Source: an uncultured Bacilli bacterium
GTDB taxonomy: Bacteria > Bacillota_I > Bacilli_A > RF39 > UBA660
Direction: 5' to 3'
DNA length: 47,178 nt
NCBI GenBank assembly: GCA_944358445.1
Contig: CALVRC010000009.1
Location: 1-47,178, forward strand
This document shows, piece by piece, positions 39,078 through 47,006 of the stretch. The translations under genes were made by a program, and so were the position numbers. How positions within the stretch are numbered: the first letter of the stretch is position 1; every line of letters starts with the position of its first letter. The notes below the pieces were generated by a model. It was given only the letters and a program-made list of their open reading frames with translations, did no database searches and was not told the origin of the DNA.

Positions 39078-39569
39078 TTAAAACATTTCTATAAGTTCAT
39101 CTAAATGACATATAACCGGAAAACCTTTTCCATCCATATCTAAATCAAACCTTACACCAATTCCTAAATCTTCAGTCCATTCACGTAAATTTTCCGGATA
39201 ATCATCTACTAAAATAGCATCTTTAACATTAACCATCATACTTTTAGGTAAATTTTTAGGAACTGGAATTATTGTAATATCTTTTATATTTTCTTTGATT
39301 AATTTAACCTTATATTCAGCTTCTTCCAAAGAAACAACATGCGTTAAAATAAACACATTAAACTTATTACTATCTATAATTTTTCTTATATTTTCAAAAG
39401 CATTATTAATTTCACTAGACTTTTCTAAAACTTCACACCAATCTAGATTTTTAAAAAATTGATAATAACTCTCATAATCCTTAGTAATATTCTCTTTTTC
39501 TGCCATTTTATAAGAAATTTCAATAGAATTATAAATAACTCCATCAAAATCAATATATAAATTCTTCAT
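39078..39569 (-). CDS. HAD-family protein, 5'(3')-deoxyribonucleotidase-like (163 aa)
   Basis: HAD fold: NLYIDFDGVIYNS with the nucleophile pair DxD, FILTHVVSLEEAE as motif II, KSMMVNVKDAILVDDYPENL with motif III Lys and motif IV Asp pair. Length and the short cap match the bacterial 5'(3')-deoxyribonucleotidase-like group (NT5C), which removes phosphate from nucleotides; substrate uncertain. Preceded by AGAGGTG. It lies between rplT and mraY with an independent terminator upstream. Confidence 0.75.
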   Translation of the reverse strand: MKNLYIDFDGVIYNSIEISYKMAEKENITKDYESYYQFFKNLDWCEVLEKSSEINNAFENIRKIIDSNKFNVFILTHVVSLEEAEYKVKLIKENIKDITIIPVPKNLPKSMMVNVKDAILVDDYPENLREWTEDLGIGVRFDLDMDGKGFPVICHLDELIEMF

Positions 39570-39585
39570 AAAACACCTCTTTAAG

Positions 39586-39606
39586 AAAAAAAGGGACTAA
39601 TCCCTT
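39586..39606 (-). terminator. Terminator of the infC-rpmI-rplT operon
   Basis: Minus-strand AAGGGA/TCCCTT hairpin (39601-39606 and 39591-39596) followed by TTTTTTT. Confidence 0.85.
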
Positions 39607-40150
39607 ATTTTAAAGCTTCTAATAATTCTGCTTTTTTCATAGTAGAATAACCATCAATATTTTTATCTTTAGCTAATTTTTTAAGTTCAGCTACAGTTAA
39701 TTTACTTAAATCTGTATCTTCTTTTTTTGTTTCTTTTTTTTCTTCTTTAACTTCTTTTTTAGACTCTACTTTAACAGCTTTTGGAGTATATTCTTTACCA
39801 TCTATTGCTGCTTTTGCTGCTTTAACAAGTTCTGCAAATGCTTTTGGGTCATCAATAGCAATCTCAGAAAGCATTTTTCTATTAATTTCAATATTGGCTT
39901 TATTTAAACCATCAATAAATTTAGAATAACTAATTTCATTTAATCTACAAGCTGCATTAATTCTTGTAATCCATAATTTTCTAAAATCTCTTTTTCTTGC
40001 TTTTCTATCTCTATAAGCATAAGCTCCTGAATGCATTACTTGTTCTTTAGCTGTTTTATATAATCTATGTTTACTACCGAAATAACCTTTAGCTTGTTTT
40101 AAAGCCTTTTTACGGCGTGCGCGATGAATAGTTCCACCTTTAACTCTCAT
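39605..40150 (-). CDS. rplT: 50S ribosomal protein bL20 with a SAP/Rho_N-like C-terminal extension (181 aa)
   Basis: Residues 1-117 are a normal bL20: [56 protein letters not shown] and the [13 protein letters not shown] end. The protein then continues for 64 residues: a Lys/Glu linker (about 118-147) and a helical module [34 protein letters not shown]. The latter has the form of a SAP/HeH or Rho N-terminal domain, which bind nucleic acid. bL20 is usually about 117 residues. L20 is also the repressor of this operon in Bacillus, so the tail may affect rRNA or leader binding; that is inference. Confidence 0.96.
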   Translation of the reverse strand: MRVKGGTIHRARRKKALKQAKGYFGSKHRLYKTAKEQVMHSGAYAYRDRKARKRDFRKLWITRINAACRLNEISYSKFIDGLNKANIEINRKMLSEIAIDDPKAFAELVKAAKAAIDGKEYTPKAVKVESKKEVKEEKKETKKEDTDLSKLTVAELKKLAKDKNIDGYSTMKKAELLEALK

Positions 40151-40168
40151 TTAAATTCCTCCTTCTAA

Positions 40169-40375
40169 TTACTTATTAATTAAAGTTTTTAATCTTTTAA
40201 CATCAGATGAACTCATTTCTGATTCATGATGTCTTCTTCTTCTTGATTGATTACTTTTATGAGTTAACTTATGATTCTTCATAGCAGGTTGAAATTTAAT
40301 TGAACCACTTTTTCTAACCTTCAAAACCTTAGATAACCCTTTATGTGATTTTGTTTTAATTTTAGCCACAAACAT
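40169..40375 (-). CDS. rpmI: 50S ribosomal protein bL35 (68 aa)
   Basis: KIKTKSHKGLSKVLKVRKSGSIKF and NHKLTHKSNQSRRRRH are the L35 signatures. It lies between infC and rplT with short gaps, the standard order. Start at 40375 is five bases after infC. Confidence 0.97.
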   Translation of the reverse strand: MFVAKIKTKSHKGLSKVLKVRKSGSIKFQPAMKNHKLTHKSNQSRRRRHHESEMSSSDVKRLKTLINK

Positions 40376-40380
40376 TCCTC

Positions 40381-40908
40381 CTATTTTTCTTTGTTTGGCG
40401 CAAGTATCATTGCCATAATACGACCATCAATTTTAGGTACTTGTTCAATAACAGCTATATCTTTAACTGCATCCGCAAAACGCATCAAAACATCTTTACC
40501 CAAATAACTATGCGTAATTTCACGTCCTTTAAAACGAATACTTACTTTAACTTTATGACCTTTTTGTAAATACTTACTAGCATTATTTAATTTAGTATTG
40601 AAATCATGAACATCAATATTTACAGAAAGCTTATACTCTTTCATATCTAAGTTAGCCTCACGTTGTTTCTTCATGTTTTCTTTCTGTTTTTTCTTATTTT
40701 CATATTTATAACGATTATAATCCATTATCTTACAAACTGGTGGTTTTCCACCTGGATTCATAAGTACTAAATCAAAACCTGCATAATCAGCCAAAGTAAG
40801 TGCATCTTTAATAGGTTTAACACCTAACTGTTCACCATTTGGACCAATTACCATAACCTCTTTTGCTCGTATTTGATCATTGATATACAAATCTTTATCT
40901 CTTGCGAT
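40381..40908 (-). CDS. infC: Translation initiation factor IF-3, AUC start (175 aa)
   Basis: The IF3 body is clear: YINDQIRAKEVMVIGPNGEQLG, LNPGGKPPVCKIMDYNRYKYENK, DMKEYKLSVNIDVHDFNTKL and KDIAVIEQVPKIDGRIM. The open frame runs upstream to an ATG at 40998, but that lies in the leader. The only well-placed Shine-Dalgarno, GGAGGTG (40915-40921), is six bases before ATC at 40906-40908, giving an N-terminus (I/M)ARDKDLYINDQI like Bacillus IF3. Non-AUG infC starts are known to allow IF3 to limit its own translation. Length 175 is normal. Confidence 0.93.
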   Translation of the reverse strand: MARDKDLYINDQIRAKEVMVIGPNGEQLGVKPIKDALTLADYAGFDLVLMNPGGKPPVCKIMDYNRYKYENKKKQKENMKKQREANLDMKEYKLSVNIDVHDFNTKLNNASKYLQKGHKVKVSIRFKGREITHSYLGKDVLMRFADAVKDIAVIEQVPKIDGRIMAMILAPNKEK

Positions 40909-41055
40909 ACTAGACACCTCCAATAAAAAAGTGAATACAAAGTATCCACTAAAATGCACATTAAAATAAGTAATAAACTTTTTTGGCATTAAACCCATCG
41001 CCTACTCGCAATCGGGTGAGAAGTGGATACTTCTTCTTTCCTTTTTCAAATTACA
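40909..41055 (-). promoter_or_regulatory. L20-type leader of infC-rpmI-rplT with attenuator
   Basis: The roughly 147-nt leader has AAGTATCCACT (41022-41032) that can pair with AGTGGATACTT (40940-40950) over 11 bp. The latter is also one arm of a terminator: AGTGGATAC/GTATTCACT (40942-40950 and 40930-40938) plus TTTTTT. Forming the long-range helix therefore destroys the terminator. Between them, CTCACCC...GAG...GATGGG segments could form the additional stem bound by L20. The layout matches the L20 leader of Bacillus. Exact L20 contacts not determined. Confidence 0.78.
40924..40950 (-). terminator. Attenuator in the infC leader
   Basis: Hairpin AGTGGATAC-TTT-GTATTCACT (nine pairs, one G-U) followed by TTTTTT, upstream of the infC ribosome-binding site. 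Mutually exclusive with the 11-bp helix described for the leader. Confidence 0.8.
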
Positions 41056-41061
41056 TAAATG

Positions 41062-41090
41062 ATTATACATATAAATACTATGCTTGTCAA
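41062..41090 (-). promoter_or_regulatory. Promoter of infC-rpmI-rplT
   Basis: Minus strand: TTGACA (41085-41090), 17 bases, TATAAT (41062-41067), a perfect consensus promoter. Confidence 0.93.
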
Positions 41091-41182
41091 GTTTTTATAT
41101 TACTTTTTCAAGTCGATTCATAAAACAAAAGTAATAAAAGTCTATAAAGTTCATAATTAAAAGAGTTTTATAAACTTTTATA

Positions 41183-42451
41183 CTAATTCTTTAAGCAACC
41201 TATTGGGACCACATAAACCCCATCTTCTCTTTTATAAGCATAATCTGAAGTTGCTGTAACCACCATTAAAAATGATGGCTTTTTCATTTTACTTGTATCA
41301 ATTAAGTTTGCTAAAGCAATTAAATCTTTAGCTCCTTCCTCTATTAATTTATCACCACCCAATTTTATTTCAATAAGTCCATAAGACCCATCTCTCAAAT
41401 GAATCACAGCATCACATTCTAAAGAAGAAGAATCTCTATAATGATACAAATCACCATTAATACTTTCCGCATAAATTCTCAAATCCCTAATACAAAGATT
41501 TTCAAAAACAAAACCAAACGTGTTTAAATCATTAATTAAATCATTAGGTCCTATACCAAGAGCAGCTGTAGCAATAGAAGGATCAATATAATATCTCGTA
41601 TTAGCACTTCTTATAGCCACTTTACTCCTTAAATTAGGATTCCAAGCAGGAACTTCTTCTATTACAAATATTTTTTTTAAAGCACTAATATAGGAATGAA
41701 TAGTATCAGTATCTAAAGAAAAATCATTATTAATAACATCATTTTTTAAAGTTTCATTTGAAGCCTGACTACCAATATTTCTAGCATAACTTCTCATTAA
41801 ATATCTAACCCTAGTAGAATCTCTTTTTACACCATCAACTCTAGAAATATCAGTCTTAACAACAGCATCATAATAATCAATTGCTTGATCAAGAGCAATA
41901 TCTTTTTCCATATCTATACTTCTTGGCCAACCACCACGGCAACAAACATAAGCAATATCTTCAAATGATAATTTATTTATACCATTAATTTCCTTATTAT
42001 TAAACAAATCCTTCAAGCTCACATCTCCAGTTGATTCTAAAGATTCAAACAGAGTCATCGGTCTCATTAAAAGAAAAGAAAAACGGCCAGTTCCTGTATG
42101 CGCAATTTGAGTCATGTCAGCAGGTACAGAAGAACCAGTTAAAATAAATTGCCCTTCATCCTTCCTATGATCAACTTCAAATCTAACAGCATCCCAAAGT
42201 TTAGGAGCTAATTGCCACTCATCTATTAATCTTGGAGTATTACCTTTTAAAAGCAAACTTGGATTAATATCAGCAAGCATTAAATTCTGCTCTTTATTTG
42301 CTGGCATGTCCATATATAATACACTTTTCGATATTTGCTCAGCCGTAGTTGTTTTACCACACCACTTAGGGCCTTCAATTAAAACAGCCCCTTTCCCTTT
42401 TAATTTTCTTTGTAATACCTCATCGACAATTCTTTTTTTATAATTATTCAT
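41183..42451 (-). CDS. AAA ATPase with DUF4143-type C-terminal domain (422 aa)
   Basis: AAA_14/DUF4143 family: GAVLIEGPKWCGKTTTAEQI (Walker A), LIDEWQLAPKLWDAVR (Walker B), FILTGSS and TGRFSFLLMRPMTLFES (sensor regions), then the DUF4143 C-terminus with EEVPAWNPNLRSK and the nuclease-like DAVIHLRDGSYGLIEIKLG. The family is widespread and uncharacterised; a role in DNA metabolism or defence has been suggested. ATG at 42451 follows AGGAGGAG; the longer frame starts 10 residues earlier without a site. The upstream region has three 23-bp repeats before a consensus promoter. The 92-base gap downstream (41091-41182) has only a weak AGTTT/AAACT hairpin. Confidence 0.9.
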   Translation of the reverse strand: MNNYKKRIVDEVLQRKLKGKGAVLIEGPKWCGKTTTAEQISKSVLYMDMPANKEQNLMLADINPSLLLKGNTPRLIDEWQLAPKLWDAVRFEVDHRKDEGQFILTGSSVPADMTQIAHTGTGRFSFLLMRPMTLFESLESTGDVSLKDLFNNKEINGINKLSFEDIAYVCCRGGWPRSIDMEKDIALDQAIDYYDAVVKTDISRVDGVKRDSTRVRYLMRSYARNIGSQASNETLKNDVINNDFSLDTDTIHSYISALKKIFVIEEVPAWNPNLRSKVAIRSANTRYYIDPSIATAALGIGPNDLINDLNTFGFVFENLCIRDLRIYAESINGDLYHYRDSSSLECDAVIHLRDGSYGLIEIKLGGDKLIEEGAKDLIALANLIDTSKMKKPSFLMVVTATSDYAYKREDGVYVVPIGCLKN

Positions 42452-42470
42452 CAGCACTCCTCCTAATACC

Positions 42471-42499
42471 ATTTTATTCATTTATTATTTATCTGTCAA
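42471..42499 (-). promoter_or_regulatory. Promoter of the DUF4143 ATPase gene
   Basis: Minus strand: TTGACA (42494-42499), 17 bases, TAAAAT (42471-42476). The predicted start is about seven bases before the Shine-Dalgarno, giving a very short leader. Confidence 0.78.
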
Positions 42500-42504
42500 T
42501 AAGC

Positions 42505-42573
42505 ATTCGGTTATTTATGATAAATTTATTCGGTCATTTGTAAGAAAATAATTCGGTTGTTTGTAAATAAAAT
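42505..42573. repeat. Three 23-bp tandem direct repeats upstream of the ATPase promoter
   Basis: ATTCGGTTATTTATGA... (42505-42527), ATTCGGTCATTTGTAA... (42528-42550) and ATTCGGTTGTTTGTAA... (42551-42573) have an exact 23-base period and share ATTCGGTYRTTTRTRA, with free AT-rich ends. They begin five bases upstream of the -35. About two helical turns separate equivalent positions, so a protein could bind one face of the DNA. Confidence 0.85.
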
Positions 42574-42596
42574 AAAGTTCAAATTTTTTGAACTTT
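42562..42596 (-). terminator. Terminator of rbfA
   Basis: Minus-strand AAAGTTCAAA/TTTGAACTTT hairpin (42587-42596 and 42574-42583) followed by ATTTTATTT. Confidence 0.85.
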
Positions 42597-42942
42597 ATTT
42601 TCCCTCATCATGTAACTTATCAATAATATCTTCAATTTTTTGAGCATTCTTAATAGACTCATCGTAGACAAATTCTAATTCAGGAATTTGTCTAATATCA
42701 ACTCTATCACGAAGTTCATGGCGAATAAAACCACTCGCCTCTTTTAAAGCTTTAGTAGTCAAATCTATCTTACTTTCATCTAAAACAGTAAAATAGACCT
42801 TCGCATAACTCAAATCACTACTAACTTTTACATCGGTAATCGTTACAAAATTAATATCTTTATTCTTAACTTCAGTAGCAATAATATAACTAATTTGCTC
42901 AATTAATGCATCAGAAACCCTTTCAGTTTTAATATTACTCAT
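42595..42942 (-). CDS. rbfA: Ribosome-binding factor A (115 aa)
   Basis: Cold-related 30S maturation factor. KTERVSDALIEQISYIIATEVK, FVTITDVKVSSDLSYAKVYFTV and RHELRDRVDIRQIPELEFVYD match the RbfA KH-like fold. Standard length. It lies 18 bases after the 88-aa unknown, whose place near infB is taken by ylxP in Bacillus. Confidence 0.97.
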   Translation of the reverse strand: MSNIKTERVSDALIEQISYIIATEVKNKDINFVTITDVKVSSDLSYAKVYFTVLDESKIDLTTKALKEASGFIRHELRDRVDIRQIPELEFVYDESIKNAQKIEDIIDKLHDEGK

Positions 42943-42960
42943 CTATATCACCCCAAATTT

Positions 42961-43227
42961 CTATTGCTTCTTCACAAGTTTTTTGCCCACCTGCTCTGTT
43001 ATATAATAATTTAACGGTTTAGCATTATATTCATCTGCAAAACTATAAAGCATCTCGAAAGTATAGTTTTTAAAAGTTTTGTATTTAATAAATTGATATA
43101 ACCCATCATCATTAATAACCATATATAATTGCATAATATATTTTCCACTTTTATTGTCGTTATCAAATTCATAGGCAAAACCAACACATCTATCAGAATA
43201 TAAATTCAATTTTAATTTTTCAAACAT
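42961..43227 (-). CDS. Unknown protein between infB and rbfA (88 aa)
   Basis: Not recognised. Tyr- and Phe-rich (KLNLYSDRCVGFAYEFDNDN, KSGKYIMQLYMVINDDGLYQ, KYKTFKNYTFEMLYSFADEY). No signal peptide or obvious domain; not of the YlxP (DUF503) type found at this place in Bacillus. The ATG directly follows the infB stop codon, with GGAGG inside infB, so expression is coupled. Confidence 0.68.
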   Translation of the reverse strand: MFEKLKLNLYSDRCVGFAYEFDNDNKSGKYIMQLYMVINDDGLYQFIKYKTFKNYTFEMLYSFADEYNAKPLNYYITEQVGKKLVKKQ

Positions 43228-45309
43228 TTATCTTTTAACCTCCACCATCTCATAAGCTTCAATTACATCGCCTACTTTAATATCATTAAATCCATCAATA
43301 GTAATTCCACATTCATACCCTTTTTTAACTTCTTTAACAACATCTTTTTCTCTTTGTAAAGATCCAATTTTACCATCATAAATCACAACACCATCACGAA
43401 TAATACGAGCCTTAGAATCTCTTTTAATAATTCCATCAGAAACTGATGAACCGGCAATATTACCAACTTTAGAAAACTTAAATATTTGTCTAATTTCAGC
43501 TTGACCTAAAATATGTTCCTCAAACTCAGGATCAAGCATACCTTTCATGGCCGCTTCCATCTCTTCAACTACTTTATAAATAATGTTATAAAATCTAATT
43601 TCTACTCCTTCTTCTTTAGCTTTATCAGCAATCATCTTAGAAGGTCTAACATTAAAACCAATAATCAAAGCATTAGAAGCTTTAGCTAAAACAATATCAC
43701 TTTCAGTAATTCCAGAAGCACTACTTCTAATAACATTAATTTTAACTCCATCAACCTCTATTTTTTGTAAACTATTTTTAACCGCTTCTGCACTACCATT
43801 AACATCAGCTTTAATAATTACATTAATTTCCTTTAATCCTTCACCTATTTTAGCAAATAAATCATCTAAACTAACTGAAGATTTTGCATTATTTTCTTTA
43901 ACTCTAGCTTGCTCTTTACGAATAGCCGCAATATTTTTAGCTTCTTTTTCAGATTCAAAACTCATAAATCTATCTCCAGCTGCTGGTACCTCACTTAATC
44001 CAGTTATCTCTACTGGCTGTGATGGTAAAGCCTTAGTAATTTCTTCTCCCTTATCATTTTTTAAAGTTCTAACCTTACCAAAAGCCGTACCTACAACTAT
44101 TGGGTCGCCTAAACGTAAAGTGCCATTTTGAACAAGTACAGTAACAACTGAGCCTACATGTTTATCTAACTTAGATTCAACAACTGTACCCATCGCATAC
44201 CTATTAGGATTAGCTCTATAATTATTAATATCAGCTATTAACAAAATATTTTCAAGTAATTCCCCAATACCATCTCCAGTGATTGCAGAAATCTTAGTAA
44301 AAATAACATCTCCGCCCCACTGTTCTGGCATTAATCCAGCTTCTGCCATTTCTGTCATAACCTTATCTGGGTTAGCACCTGGTTTATCCATTTTATTAAT
44401 TGCAACAATAATTGGCACTTTAGCAGCTTTAGCGTGGTCAATAGCTTCTTTAGTTTGTGGCATTACACCATCATCAGCTGCAACAATTATAATAACAATA
44501 TCAGTTATACTAGCTCCACGTGCTCGCATTTCTGTAAAGGCTGCATGACCTGGAGTATCAATAAATGTAATTAATTTATCATCATACCTAACTTGATAAG
44601 CAGATATTGCCTGTGTAATACCTCCAGCTTCCCCTTCAGCTACATTAGTTTTTCTAATAGCGTCAAGTAAAGTAGTTTTACCATGGTCAACATGCCCCAT
44701 AATAGTTACAACAGGCGGCCTTGAAACTAAATCTTCCTCTTTATCGTTCACTTCGAATTCTTCAAAATTAGCGACATTTACAGTTTCTTCTTTCTTTAAT
44801 TCCTTACCATAATCCAAAACAATAATTTCCACATTTTCAAAAGAAATAGGACTATTAATATTAACCATCATACCTAAAGTAAATAGTTTTTTTATTATTT
44901 CACTCGCAGATACACCAAGTAAAGAAGCAAGTTCTTTGACTGTCATATTTTCTTTATATAAAATGACATTTTCATTTTCTACTGGAGTATTACTTTTTAA
45001 CTTTTCTTTACTTTTATACATATCTTTTTTCTTTTGAGCTAAAGTTTTTTTATCATTTTTCTTAGGTAACTTTACAGGTTTCTTCTTATCAACTTTAACT
45101 GTTTTCATTTCTCTTTCCTCTAAAGCAACTTCTTCCTCGATTTCTTCATCGGAAACATCTTCATCAAAACTATTATCAAGCATTATAATTGCTTCTTCAT
45201 CAAGCATATCATCTTCGTTTTTAACATCAATATCAAGTTCAAAACATTTTTCTAAAACTAAAGAAACCTCCCTATTAATATCTTCTGCATACTCTCTAAC
45301 GCTCATCAT
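43228..45309 (-). CDS. infB: Translation initiation factor IF-2 (693 aa)
   Basis: GTPase that places initiator tRNA on the small subunit. A short N-terminal region with two IF2_N segments (REYAEDINREVSL, ENMTVKELASLLGVSASEIIKKLF) and a Lys-rich linker precedes the G domain. That domain carries VTIMGHVDHGKTTLLDAIRKT, DTPGHAAFTEMRARGA and INKMDKPGANP. Then come domains II to IV, ending EVKKGYECGITIDGFNDIKVGDV. The N-terminal extension is short, as often in AT-rich Firmicutes. Two ATG codons start the gene; the first is eight bases after AGGTG. Confidence 0.98.
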   Translation of the reverse strand: MMSVREYAEDINREVSLVLEKCFELDIDVKNEDDMLDEEAIIMLDNSFDEDVSDEEIEEEVALEEREMKTVKVDKKKPVKLPKKNDKKTLAQKKKDMYKSKEKLKSNTPVENENVILYKENMTVKELASLLGVSASEIIKKLFTLGMMVNINSPISFENVEIIVLDYGKELKKEETVNVANFEEFEVNDKEEDLVSRPPVVTIMGHVDHGKTTLLDAIRKTNVAEGEAGGITQAISAYQVRYDDKLITFIDTPGHAAFTEMRARGASITDIVIIIVAADDGVMPQTKEAIDHAKAAKVPIIVAINKMDKPGANPDKVMTEMAEAGLMPEQWGGDVIFTKISAITGDGIGELLENILLIADINNYRANPNRYAMGTVVESKLDKHVGSVVTVLVQNGTLRLGDPIVVGTAFGKVRTLKNDKGEEITKALPSQPVEITGLSEVPAAGDRFMSFESEKEAKNIAAIRKEQARVKENNAKSSVSLDDLFAKIGEGLKEINVIIKADVNGSAEAVKNSLQKIEVDGVKINVIRSSASGITESDIVLAKASNALIIGFNVRPSKMIADKAKEEGVEIRFYNIIYKVVEEMEAAMKGMLDPEFEEHILGQAEIRQIFKFSKVGNIAGSSVSDGIIKRDSKARIIRDGVVIYDGKIGSLQREKDVVKEVKKGYECGITIDGFNDIKVGDVIEAYEMVEVKR

Positions 45310-45327
45310 ATTTTAAGCACCTCTTTT

Positions 45328-45588
45328 CTAATTTAATAAATCATTTAAATCTTCAAATACCTTATCTGGTACCTCCACTTCTAACATTCTATTAAGAACT
45401 TTACTTTTTTTAGCCTTTAAAAAAACTTCTTTATCCTTTTTTAAATAAGCTCCCCTACCATTAGCTTTACCAGACTCATCAATAACAACATTACCTTCAG
45501 GTGTTCTAACAACCCTAATAAGTTCAGCCTTTGGTAATTTTTCTCTAGTAACTACGCACGTTCTCATTGGTATTTTTCTAACCTTCAT
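45328..45588 (-). CDS. rnpM: RnpM (YlxR) RNA-binding protein (86 aa)
   Basis: KVRKIPMRTCVVTREKLPKAELIRVVR and GRGAYLKKDKEVFLKAKKSKVLNR are the YlxR signatures; in Bacillus the protein is now called RnpM, an RNase P modulator. The frame extends upstream, but ATG at 45588 with AAAGGG before it matches the family start and overlaps the nusA end by 11 bases. ylxQ, which usually follows, is absent, so infB is next. Confidence 0.93.
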   Translation of the reverse strand: MKVRKIPMRTCVVTREKLPKAELIRVVRTPEGNVVIDESGKANGRGAYLKKDKEVFLKAKKSKVLNRMLEVEVPDKVFEDLNDLLN

Positions 45589-46732
45589 AAATACTAATAC
45601 CCTTTTCCTTAGCTTGCTTAGTAGTTTCCACATCAATCTTAAAATGTGTAAGTCTAGCCGCTAATTTAACATTCATACCTTTTTTACCAATAGCTAAAGA
45701 CAAATTATCATCATCAGCTACTACTAAAGCTTCTTTTTTCTTTTCATCAGTTACAAAAACGTGCAAATCACGAGCTGGACTTAAAGCATTTTCGATAAAT
45801 CTAGCCTCATCCGATTCGTATTTAACAATATCAATTTTCTCTCCATTAAGTTCTTCTATAATATGGCCAATACGTGAACCATGTTCACCAATACAAGCGC
45901 CAACTGGATCAACACTAGGATTTTCTGAATAAACAGCAACCTTAGTTCTATTACCAGCATCTCTGGCTACACTATAAATTAAAATAATACCTTCATTAAT
46001 CTCTGGAATTTCAAGCTCAAATAATCTTTTAACAAAACCATAGTGTTTCCTAGAAAGTAAAATTAAAGGTCCTTTAGAATTATTCTCAACCTTAGTAATA
46101 TATACCTTTATACTAGACCCCATCTTAATAGTTTCACCCGGAATAATTTCACTCTTAGGCAAAATACCTTGAGTTCTTCCTAAATCAATATAATAATTTC
46201 GAACATCTTCCATTGCCACTAAACCTGTAACCATCTCATCTTGTTTATCAGCAAATTCATTGTTAATAATCTCTCTTTCAGCTTCTCTAATCTTTTGAAC
46301 AACAACCTGCTTAGCCGTTGATGCTGCAACCCTTCCAAAATCTTTAGGAGTAACTTCCTTTTCAATAGTCTCTCCAATCTTAATATTAGGAACTTGTTTT
46401 CTAGCATCTTCCAAAGTAATATAAATTCTATCATCAAAGTGGAATTCTTTTTCAACTTCTGTCTCATTACCATCTTCATCAGTAATAATTTCTTTTTCTA
46501 AAACCCCATCTTCCTTTTCATATTCTTTACTAAAAACAACCGTTTTATAAGAAAAAATTTTAATATCTCCTGTTTCTCTATTTATATCTACACGCACATT
46601 AGAAAGTGAATGATAATTTTTCTTATAAGCACTTGTTAAAGCAAGTTCCATTGCATCATAAATAACATCTTCATCAATACCCTTTTCCTTAGATAAATTT
46701 GCCAAAGCAAGTTTAAATTCTTTATTGTTCAT
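45578..46732 (-). CDS. nusA: Transcription termination/antitermination factor NusA (384 aa)
   Basis: N-terminal RNAP-binding domain (EFKLALANLSKEKGIDEDVIYDAME), S1 domain (MVTGLVAMEDVRNYYIDLGRTQGILP), then KH1 (DPVGACIGEHGSRIGHIIEEL) and KH2 (LSLAIGKKGMNVKLAARLTHFK). Length is that of the short Firmicutes form without the C-terminal acidic repeats. It starts 11 bases before the rimP stop. Confidence 0.98.
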   Translation of the reverse strand: MNNKEFKLALANLSKEKGIDEDVIYDAMELALTSAYKKNYHSLSNVRVDINRETGDIKIFSYKTVVFSKEYEKEDGVLEKEIITDEDGNETEVEKEFHFDDRIYITLEDARKQVPNIKIGETIEKEVTPKDFGRVAASTAKQVVVQKIREAEREIINNEFADKQDEMVTGLVAMEDVRNYYIDLGRTQGILPKSEIIPGETIKMGSSIKVYITKVENNSKGPLILLSRKHYGFVKRLFELEIPEINEGIILIYSVARDAGNRTKVAVYSENPSVDPVGACIGEHGSRIGHIIEELNGEKIDIVKYESDEARFIENALSPARDLHVFVTDEKKKEALVVADDDNLSLAIGKKGMNVKLAARLTHFKIDVETTKQAKEKGISIYEG

Positions 46733-46982
46733 CTATACCACTTCCTTTCTCCTTAGAACAAACATCCAAAACATAACTTTCATTAATTGGGTCTGCTTTA
46801 TCAAGTATTGGATTTACAATTTCATTAACCTTCACACAATCCCCAACATTAATATAGCCAGATTTATCAATAACAAGTCTTAAAGTATTTATATTTTCTT
46901 CCTTACCATAAAAAACTTCATCTAAAATATAACCTGCATCCTCAATTGGCTTTTCTAATAAATTTCTAATCTTCTCTTCCAA
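46722..46982 (-). CDS. rimP: Truncated RimP-like protein, N-terminal domain only (86 aa)
   Basis: EEKIRNLLEKPIEDAGYILDEV, INTLRLVIDKSGYINVGDCVKVNEIVNPILDKADPIN and ESYVLDV match the N-terminal alpha/beta domain of RimP, the 30S maturation factor. RimP is usually about 150 residues. The conserved EVSSPGLDRPL segment and the Sm-like C-terminal domain are absent: the sequence reads LDVCSKEKGSGIDEQ and stops. I see no frameshift restoring it, since nusA follows directly. It starts with TTG at 46982, well positioned after AAGGAGGTG. Confidence 0.85.
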   Translation of the reverse strand: MEEKIRNLLEKPIEDAGYILDEVFYGKEENINTLRLVIDKSGYINVGDCVKVNEIVNPILDKADPINESYVLDVCSKEKGSGIDEQ

Positions 46983-47006
46983 AAAAGCACCTCCTTAAAC
47001 TACATT

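Noticed and set aside
42505-42573. Three 23-bp repeats as a CRISPR array
   Set aside because: The units follow each other directly without spacers, are not identical, and no cas gene is nearby.
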